DNA from: Pasteuria penetrans
GTDB taxonomy: Bacteria; Bacillota; Bacilli; Thermoactinomycetales; Thermoactinomycetaceae
DNA length: 64,000 nucleotides
NCBI RefSeq assembly: GCF_900538055.1
Contig: NZ_UZAC03000001.1
Span: 1,240,001-1,304,000, forward strand
Direction of reading: 5' to 3'
Shown: positions 57,879 through 64,000 of the stretch, piece after piece
How positions within the stretch are numbered: position 1 is the first letter of the stretch
How the letters are laid out: each line of letters starts with the position of its first letter
Made by a program: the position numbers and the translations under genes
Notes under the pieces: model-generated
Told to the model about the DNA's origin: nothing
Databases searched by the model: none
Seen by the model: only the letters and a program-made list of their open reading frames with translations

Positions 57879-59852
57879 ATGTGCGGTTTTGTGGCGATTC
57901 ATCAGTGGGAGGAATACGTGAAAGAAGATGAGCTGCGGCTCATGACGGAGGCTATCGCACACCGGGGTCCTGATGATCAGGGTTTTCTTATTGATCGACG
58001 TACAGGGTTCGGCTTCCAACGGCTGAGCATCCTAGATCAACAGGGTGGGCGACAACCCATGGTGAATAAAACAAGGGATCTGTGGATTGTCTTCAACGGC
58101 GAAATCTATAATCATGCGAGTCTACGCAGGTGGTTAGGGGATCAAGGGTATAACTGTACCACCCGTTCCGATACGGAGGTTATCCTACGTCTTTACGAAG
58201 CCGTGGGACAAAAAGCCCCACGCTATCTGCGCGGTATGTTTGCCTTTGTTCTGTGGGATGGATTACATAATCGGTTATTCGGTGCCCGTGATCCCTTTGG
58301 TATCAAGCCCCTCTGCTACACCCACAACTCAAGGGGTGTGGCCCTTTCCTCAGAGACTAAAAGCCTATTGATGTACCCCCATGTACCCAGAGACATCAAT
58401 CCCCTCTCCGCCTATCACTACTTTACCTTCCAATATGTCCCCGAACCAGCCACCATGTTCACACATATTCACAAGGTCCCCGCGGGCTGCACCTTCGTTG
58501 TCCGCTGTGACGGTCTACAGAATCATACCCCAGTTATCGAATCCTACACCTCCCTGGAGCTGACTCCGGACGAAAGCATCCCGCTCGAGGAACATATCAC
58601 CTCCGTCCGATCGGCTCTATTTGACTCAGTGAAGGTACATCGCCAGTGCGATGTGTCTTACGGGAGTTTTTTATCTAGCGGCATTGATTCCGCCTGCATT
58701 GCAGCATTATTACGATGTTATGGACCCCTACACACCTTTTCGGTGGGTTTTTCGGTACCAACAGCTAATGAATTGGAGCCTGCTAGACAAATCGCAAATT
58801 TTCTAGGAACAGAGCATCATGAAATGATCATCACCTCCCAAGATTTTATGGAAAATTTATCTCGTCTATCGTGGTACTTTGATGAACCCGTGGCTGATCC
58901 CGCCGCTATACCCCTGTATTTTGTCGCGCAAATGGCCCGACGTTACGTCAAGGTAACACTCTCCGGTGAGGGAGCTGACGAACTATTCGGTGGCTACGGA
59001 ATCTATCGGGAGCCGCACATGCTACGGGTTATTACATCTATGCCGAAACGTTTTCGACGCACCCTAGCCACATACGCCAATCGACTACCCGAGGGCTTAT
59101 ATGGCCGCGGCTACCTCCTACGGGGGAGCACACCGCTGGAACAACGTTTCATTGGAAATGCCCGTATTTTCTCTGAATCCATGAAAAATGAAATTTTCCG
59201 TACAGATTTCCTCCCCCCCGAGGAATACGGAGGGCCACAGGACATAACAAAACCCCTCTATGCTAGCACCCATAAGCTAGACGACGTAACGCGTATGCAA
59301 TTTATCGACATACATACGTGGCTACGTGGTGATATCCTCGTAAAATCGGACAAAATGTCTATGGCTCACTCCCTAGAAACACGGGTCCCCTTTCTTGACA
59401 GTGCCGTGTTTGCCGCTGCAAAACGTATTCCCACCCAGTACCGAATTCGTAATGCAACAACGAAATGGATTTTGCGCGAGGCAATGCGCTCCTATTTACC
59501 TAAGGATGTCATACAACGCCCAAAACTCGGATTTCCTGTCCCACTGAATCCCTGGCTAAAGAATGATTTGCACGAGTGGGCACTGGACCTATTAACCAAT
59601 TCGAAATCCAACCCTATCATCGATACGGGTTATGCTCTCAAGCTATTGGATGAGCATTTCCGTGGTAGAAAAAACCATAGCAGGGCGATATGGACCGTGC
59701 TCATGTTTCTACTTTGGTATTCCATCTACGTTGAACAACTACGGACCATTGATCTAGGAATGTCCCCACGACAGAATTTCGAACCCCTTCCTCTCCCCAT
59801 AGGGGGATTGAAAAGATCGCATCCCGAATGCGGTGTTACTTCCGGGAATTAG
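57879..59852 (+). CDS. asnB: Asparagine synthase (glutamine-hydrolysing)
   Basis: 657 residues. Cys2 after the Met is the glutaminase nucleophile (MCGFVAIHQWEE). AHRGPDDQG and VFNGEIYNH complete the class II amidotransferase domain (1-200). The synthetase domain has the PP-loop SYGSFLSSGIDSACIAALL, a variant of the usual SGGxDS, then VTLSGEGADELFGGYGIY and MAHSLETRVPFLD. It makes asparagine from aspartate, ATP and glutamine; Bacillus has a sporulation-linked paralogue, AsnO, of similar size. The ATG follows aggaggc at ideal spacing. Confidence 0.93.
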   Translation: MCGFVAIHQWEEYVKEDELRLMTEAIAHRGPDDQGFLIDRRTGFGFQRLSILDQQGGRQPMVNKTRDLWIVFNGEIYNHASLRRWLGDQGYNCTTRSDTEVILRLYEAVGQKAPRYLRGMFAFVLWDGLHNRLFGARDPFGIKPLCYTHNSRGVALSSETKSLLMYPHVPRDINPLSAYHYFTFQYVPEPATMFTHIHKVPAGCTFVVRCDGLQNHTPVIESYTSLELTPDESIPLEEHITSVRSALFDSVKVHRQCDVSYGSFLSSGIDSACIAALLRCYGPLHTFSVGFSVPTANELEPARQIANFLGTEHHEMIITSQDFMENLSRLSWYFDEPVADPAAIPLYFVAQMARRYVKVTLSGEGADELFGGYGIYREPHMLRVITSMPKRFRRTLATYANRLPEGLYGRGYLLRGSTPLEQRFIGNARIFSESMKNEIFRTDFLPPEEYGGPQDITKPLYASTHKLDDVTRMQFIDIHTWLRGDILVKSDKMSMAHSLETRVPFLDSAVFAAAKRIPTQYRIRNATTKWILREAMRSYLPKDVIQRPKLGFPVPLNPWLKNDLHEWALDLLTNSKSNPIIDTGYALKLLDEHFRGRKNHSRAIWTVLMFLLWYSIYVEQLRTIDLGMSPRQNFEPLPLPIGGLKRSHPECGVTSGN

Positions 59853-60469
59853 GTAATTTTAGATTCCCCAAACTGCCCATGAACTGTCCTCCAGGTTTTT
59901 TCGGATCAGATCATACGAGAAGATCCCATGTGGGATGGAAAACGAGAGGAACCATCCGGGGGAGAGGGACCTCCACGGGGGGAGTACCCAATAGGAGGTA
60001 TACGAACCTGGACCCCTCCTTGCAAAATATTTCAAGCGGGGCGGAAGAACTAAATTATAAACCCAACAAAGAGATTAGCATGCAGCTTCCAACGAAGGGA
60101 AGGCGGGTTCAGTGTGGACTCAAGGGGGTCCCTAGGGGGCTTGGTGGGAAATAACAGATACCTAAGCAGGTATATTGCGTGCCGGGAAAGAAATAATAGT
60201 AATAGAAGGAAATATATATGTAATGGAAGTAATTTATATTTTACTATATATAAGTAATTAGTTAACTAGTAAAAAAATAAATGCTGAAACGATCCATCCG
60301 ATGACGCAGAAAAGACAAAAAGGAATCTCCAGGGACTGACACCAAATTCAGGATACGACCAAAATCCCCCTTTGAAAAAAATCCATTGATTCCATTTTCA
60401 CAACGGGGTACAATAGGCATTGGATTGTAAGCGGGGAAGATGGGAAAGAGAAAGGAAGGTGGGGAAAGA
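59853..60469. other. Gene-free spacer upstream of rpsT
   Basis: About 620 bases. An AT-rich block at about 60180-60290 probably holds the rpsT promoter, but I cannot assign boxes. No gene or repeat seen. Confidence 0.4.
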
Positions 60470-60742
60470 ATGGCCAATACAAAATCAGCTACAAAGAGGG
60501 TTCGCACGTCAGAAATACGTAGAAAACGTAATGTTTCCAAACGTTCAGCCATGCGCACCGCTATAAAAAAGTGCATACTTGCCATTGAATCTGGAGATGT
60601 CCAGGCCTCCAAGGAATTGTTGCACGAGAGCGTGAGTAGGATCGACAAAGCGGCAAAAAAGAGAATCATTCACTCCAACAAAGCAGCACGTTATAAATCG
60701 CAATTAGCGCGTCGTGTAGATCAGTTGTCCAAATCTGGTTAG
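60470..60742 (+). CDS. rpsT: 30S ribosomal protein S20
   Basis: 90 residues, normal length. NTKSATKRVRTSEIRRKRN followed by SKRSAMRTAIKKC is the S20 signature, and the C-terminus (IDKAAKKRIIHSNKAARYKS) is typical. It binds 16S rRNA during early 30S assembly. The ATG at 60470 follows aaggtgggg; an in-frame GTG/ATG 30 bases earlier is out of register with the family. It is divergent from gpr as in B. subtilis, but 6.6 kb away. Confidence 0.97.
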   Translation: MANTKSATKRVRTSEIRRKRNVSKRSAMRTAIKKCILAIESGDVQASKELLHESVSRIDKAAKKRIIHSNKAARYKSQLARRVDQLSKSG

Positions 60743-60769
60743 TGTATAAAAATATAATCATCGCATAAT

Positions 60770-60807
60770 AGAAAAAACCTGTGCCCTTCTAGGCACAGGT
60801 TTTTTTG
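60770..60807 (+). terminator. Rho-independent terminator of rpsT
   Basis: aaaaaacctgtgcc and ggcacaggtttttt pair in a strong stem with a short ttctta-type loop, followed by a run of seven T. It lies 30 bases past the rpsT stop. Confidence 0.93.
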
Positions 60808-60839
60808 CCTACATATGAAGGATATGAACAACCCCCCTC

Positions 60840-61170
60840 ATTTTCCCTCCGCAAAAATGAGGAACGATTCCCTGCATTATTTACAATATTTGAAAAATTC
60901 GGTATACCAATAGAGCAAGCTGCAGGACGGCTGGGTATCTGGTTCCCCACGACATTGCAAAACGGCGTGATCGTACAATTTCGTGGGGAGAATGTCCTAC
61001 TTCATATCATATTTTATAATAAAATAATTAGTAAATAATAACATTCCACTATACCGGATCTTCAGACCCTGATGGACACGAAATCGGAAAGGCCTAGAGG
61101 GATCCTATTTTTTTATGATGAAGAAAAAAACTGTTCGCATCCCTCAGTAGGAGAGGATTGTACAATCGAA
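60840..61170 (+). repeat. Dispersed repeat R3, copy C
   Basis: The best preserved copy of R3. Its plus-strand frame reads RKNEERFPALFTIFEKFG and PIEQAAGRLGIW, shared in pieces with copies at 14145 and 50696. The end motif 'ctgttcgcatccctc' near 61134 recurs in copy A (about 14318) and alone at about 27033. Confidence 0.5.
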
Positions 61171-61535
61171 GTCCATACCAAAGCTACGGCATTATAAGGA
61201 ATTATCAAAATTACGTAATGTTTGTACGATACAACCAGCATCTTCGGAAACAGAGTGATAGGGAAAAACATAAAGCTTCATAAAAATATGTCCCTACAAG
61301 TATTCCTAATGAATTTTGCCTTTTTATTCTATATATAATTATGAAATCATAAGTATATATAAAAAATATATTATATATTATAAAATATTGTGGCAAAATA
61401 AAAACTTTTGTCATATTATGTTAATACGTTAAAAATAACTAATATACCAAAACATTTTTATTTATAAAATAAAAATTAAAGAGAAACATCACAAGATTTC
61501 CTTTCTAATAATCATCAATGGGGTGATACAACACC

Positions 61536-62282
61536 GTGATCATGAATTATAATCCACCACGATTTTCTACCAAACCAACAAATCCGCCAAAACCAACAGG
61601 GCCAAAAAAGACAACAAGTTCGAGAGGATCAACAGGTCCGGTAAAACCAACAAAACCAATAAAAATAATATGTCCGACGGGACCAACAAGACCAACGGGG
61701 CCAACAGGACCAACAGGACCAACAAGTCCTACAGGGCCTACAAGTCCTACAAGTCCTACAGGGCCTACAAGTCCTACAAGTCCTACAGGGCCTACAAGTC
61801 CTACAAGTCCTACAAGTCCTACAGGGCCTACAAGTCCTACAAGTCCTACAGGGCCTACAAGTCCTACAAGTCCTACAGGGCCTACAAGTCCTACAAGTCC
61901 TACAGGGCCTACAGGGCCTACAAGTCCAACGGGACCAACAAGTCCAACGAGTCCCACAGGACCAACAAGTCCTACAGGACTAACAGGTCCTACAGGACTA
62001 ACAAGAACAGTGAAAACATTAGGAACACAGAGCCCAGCAAAATCAGTGGGACCACTGGGATCGGCAAAGATGCCGAGGGCACAGGGACCAGCAGCAGGAT
62101 CCATGGGACCACCAAAATCGGTAGGAACACCAGAAACACAGAGACCCGAAGGACCAGTAGGGATACAAAAAACGGAGGGACCTATAAAACCACAGGAATC
62201 AGTGGAAACACAGAAACCAACAAGACCAGTGGAGCCGCAAGAACTGGACCGGCAGAATCCTACTATGGGTGTGAATTCCTGA
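61536..62282 (+). CDS. Collagen-like protein with GPT/SPT triplets
   Basis: 248 residues. A short N-terminus ([18 protein letters not shown]) is followed, at residues about 47-157, by Pro-Thr triplets in which Gly and Ser alternate, mostly as the nine-residue unit GPTSPTSPT. The C-terminal 90 residues keep imperfect Gly-Pro triplets and are richer in Lys, Gln and Glu. There is no signal peptide, as in exosporium collagen-like proteins of Bacillus that assemble from inside the mother cell. Thr-rich repeats are typical O-glycosylation targets, so this is a candidate acceptor for the glycosylation island. Start GTG at 61536 with ggggtg, or ATG at 61542. The assignment as spore-surface protein is inferred. 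Confidence 0.75.
   Translation: MIMNYNPPRFSTKPTNPPKPTGPKKTTSSRGSTGPVKPTKPIKIICPTGPTRPTGPTGPTGPTSPTGPTSPTSPTGPTSPTSPTGPTSPTSPTSPTGPTSPTSPTGPTSPTSPTGPTSPTSPTGPTGPTSPTGPTSPTSPTGPTSPTGLTGPTGLTRTVKTLGTQSPAKSVGPLGSAKMPRAQGPAAGSMGPPKSVGTPETQRPEGPVGIQKTEGPIKPQESVETQKPTRPVEPQELDRQNPTMGVNS
61691..62000 (+). repeat. 27-bp tandem repeats of the collagen-like gene
   Basis: The unit 'cctacagggcctacaagt' plus nine bases recurs about ten times with near-identical sequence in the centre. High identity indicates recent expansion or gene conversion. Confidence 0.85.
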
Positions 62283-63856
62283 ATGAGCCTTTTAGGGGAT
62301 ATTTCCGGATCCAAAGGGGAACCTCTTAAACCCGAATGATTGGGCATGTCCTTACATGAGGTACCCAATCAGTCTTTCCAGACATTGACCCGGGGGGGAG
62401 GGTGGGTTCCCGAAACCCCACCTCCCCTTATCTCCTCCCCGTTTGGCCCCTCTTCTTACTCGAATTTCAGAGGTTCCCGTGTGTACTCCGCCGTCCTACG
62501 GGCCATCCCCACGATTGCGTTCCATCACGTGCATACATTTCCCCGGGGGTCTCTTCAGGTATTTTCTGAAGGATTTACCCTACCCAAAGGGGGTTCCCTC
62601 TAAATTCTAATCATCAAAATAAAGATCCCGTTCCAATTCCTGTTTGCATTCATAAAGTTGGCTGGCCATCTACATTGCTTTGCTGATAATCGAAGCAACC
62701 CAAATTGGGAAAGTCATCCACTCATCTGTTTCTTGATCATACGAACGATTCCATCACTGATGACCCTTTCCCTCATAGGGTCTGCACACGTCCGACGAGG
62801 ATATCTTCTGGATTTTCCTTCACAAGGGGGAGCAGATAAGGCGGGGTGTATAGAACAGATCATTGGTAGTACCACTCTCTATTCCATATTTTTTATAATT
62901 ACATGAAATGATATACATAGGATTCGGTTGCCTGTCCCTACCTGTACCGAATCATTTTCAGGGATACAGAAGTACATAATAACAAAACAAAAAATTATGT
63001 ATAAATAAAAAACAGTATTCAAAGTTGATTTCAACCTTCATATTTATAAAAAATAACTATATTTTGATAATTAGGGCTCAAGAGGAACCTCCTATTGGAT
63101 AGGATAGACCTTCAAAAAATCCCTGAAAAGCCCCCAGGAGAACGGGCCATCCACTGTTGCAATTCTTCTATAGTAGTGCAGGAACCAGTGGGGTCAGTAG
63201 GGGCCTAGGACGCCCCCTTGCGGTTGGTCCCTTGGTTCCTCATCTCTTTTGATTGTCCCATAGGAAACGGAGCAAGGAGTATCCCTTGGTCTATGCCACC
63301 ACAATGCTTCCATGTCCTTATGAACAAGTCATATAGTATATTGTCAAAGAATTACCCCGCCATCAAGATCGATCCACCAAACGTATTTCCAACAACGTAT
63401 TTCCAACATCGTTTTCCATGCCGATCTACCACATCCGAGGAAGATTTCCCGGGCGACATCCGAAGGAATCGGGGACAAAGCGCAGGGGTTCGAGTCATTG
63501 ATTCTTGGCTATCGTATGGGCTATCCCCTAATTGTGAGCACTCCAAGGGGTCTCTTCCCCCATCCGGCTTCGGGATTTCCGACCTTTTCCCATCTTGTAT
63601 GGGTTTTGCCTTAGCTCAGAATTAAGCAATAAACACCTTATTCGATCCCATATGTTCCACCATTACGCTCGACCTGGAACTATGCATTCAGTACTTCCTG
63701 CGCCCTGATATCACCCCTTAACAGGTTGCGATCCGATACCACCAGGACAGCGGATAGCTTGGCTTCGTTTTAGGGATAGGTTCCGACACCTTTATTTCGA
63801 CGATGAACAAACCAACCATATCATAACAGCCCTATAAAAATGCCCATTCTCCCTCC
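62283..63856. other. Gene-free region between the collagen-like gene and trpS
   Basis: About 1.6 kb. No open frame has both a ribosome site and recognisable content. A minus-strand 20-codon frame at about 62620-62680 (MASQLYECKQELERD) is too short to call. No repeats shared with the rest of the window were spotted. Confidence 0.4.
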
Positions 63857-64000
63857 CTAATCCCCCTCATGTAATACCGAACCAAAGGATTCGATTCCCA
63901 TCGACCTCTGCATACGGTGCAGAGTTTGCCCAGCCACCTCACGAGCCTTTGCACTACCCCGTTGTAGGTAGCGAACCACATCATCCCCCTCTATCAGATC
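63857..64000 (-). CDS. trpS: Tryptophanyl-tRNA synthetase, C-terminal end (partial)
   Basis: The last 47 codons on the minus strand read GDDVVRYLQRGSAKAREVAG and then TLHRMQRSMGIESFG, ending at TAG 63857. This fits the C-terminal helix of TrpS (the pattern L-x-x-G-A-x-K-A-x-x-V-A, then A/S-MG). The gene begins beyond the window. The final FGSVLHEGD is a slightly unusual tail. Assignment from such a short piece is probable, not certain. Confidence 0.68.
   Translation of the reverse strand, partial: DLIEGDDVVRYLQRGSAKAREVAGQTLHRMQRSMGIESFGSVLHEGD

Noticed and set aside
61691-62000. Regular repeats that might suggest a CRISPR array
   Set aside because: Units are contiguous coding triplets with no spacers; no cas genes nearby.
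61547-62368. Minus-strand 273-codon Gly-Val-Leu repeat protein opposite the collagen-like gene
   Set aside because: A mirror of the plus-strand repeat; no ribosome site and composition explained by the reverse complement of Pro-Thr codons.

Overview
The window looks like chromosome from an endospore-forming Firmicute of the Bacillales type. It carries spoVAC, gpr, spoIIP, yqxA, a B. subtilis-like glutaminase-ylaN pair, yugN and an asparagine synthase. Intact genes are separated by long gene-poor spacers full of decayed transposons, group II intron relics and degenerate repeats. Together with a collagen-like Gly-Pro-Thr protein and a spore-surface type glycosylation cluster, this fits a genome under reduction in a host-restricted spore former. 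A Pasteuria-like parasite is my inference, not something the sequence proves.

Layout. 1-3.1 kb: a group II intron relic and an intact IS1182-like element. 3.4-13.8 kb: a minus-strand glycosylation island running from two small spore-surface type proteins through UDP-GlcNAc 2-epimerase, five glycosyltransferases (one fused to a methyltransferase), a dead glycosyltransferase copy and a second methyltransferase. 14-28 kb: a mobile-element graveyard with a broken IS3-family element, group II intron relics, a frameshifted membrane protein, two IS1182 fragments, an IS4/IS5-like transposase and an intact IS256-like element with 8-bp target duplications. 27.8-31.3 kb: a tandem duplication of a secreted metzincin-type protease gene. 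31.2-32.6 kb: minD and a minE-like gene. 33.6-40 kb: spoVAC, two MFS transporters and an aldo/keto reductase. 41-44.7 kb: yugN, ylaN, glutaminase, an MTAP-family phosphorylase and an amidase-domain protein. 46-47.4 kb: a uracil-DNA glycosylase fused to RNase HI, then tRNA-Pro and tRNA-Leu. 49-54 kb: an EthD-like protein, then yqxA-spoIIP-gpr. 57.9-62.3 kb: asnB, rpsT and the collagen-like gene. The 3' end of trpS closes the window on the minus strand.

How the genes fit together. The island can make an activated ManNAc-type sugar and several transferases to build and methylate a glycan. The two small proteins next to it are plausible surface partners, and the Thr-rich collagen-like protein is a plausible glycan acceptor. 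The gpr/spoIIP/spoVAC genes place the host among true endospore formers. The rpsT|gpr-spoIIP-yqxA order of Bacillus is kept, but rpsT and gpr are split by 6.6 kb holding asnB and an intron relic.

Most worth following up: the UDG-RNase HI fusion, the MinE-like partner of MinD in a Bacillales-type genome, the collagen-like protein whose Gly positions are periodically Ser, the duplicated metzincins, and the family of RT-less group II intron relics.
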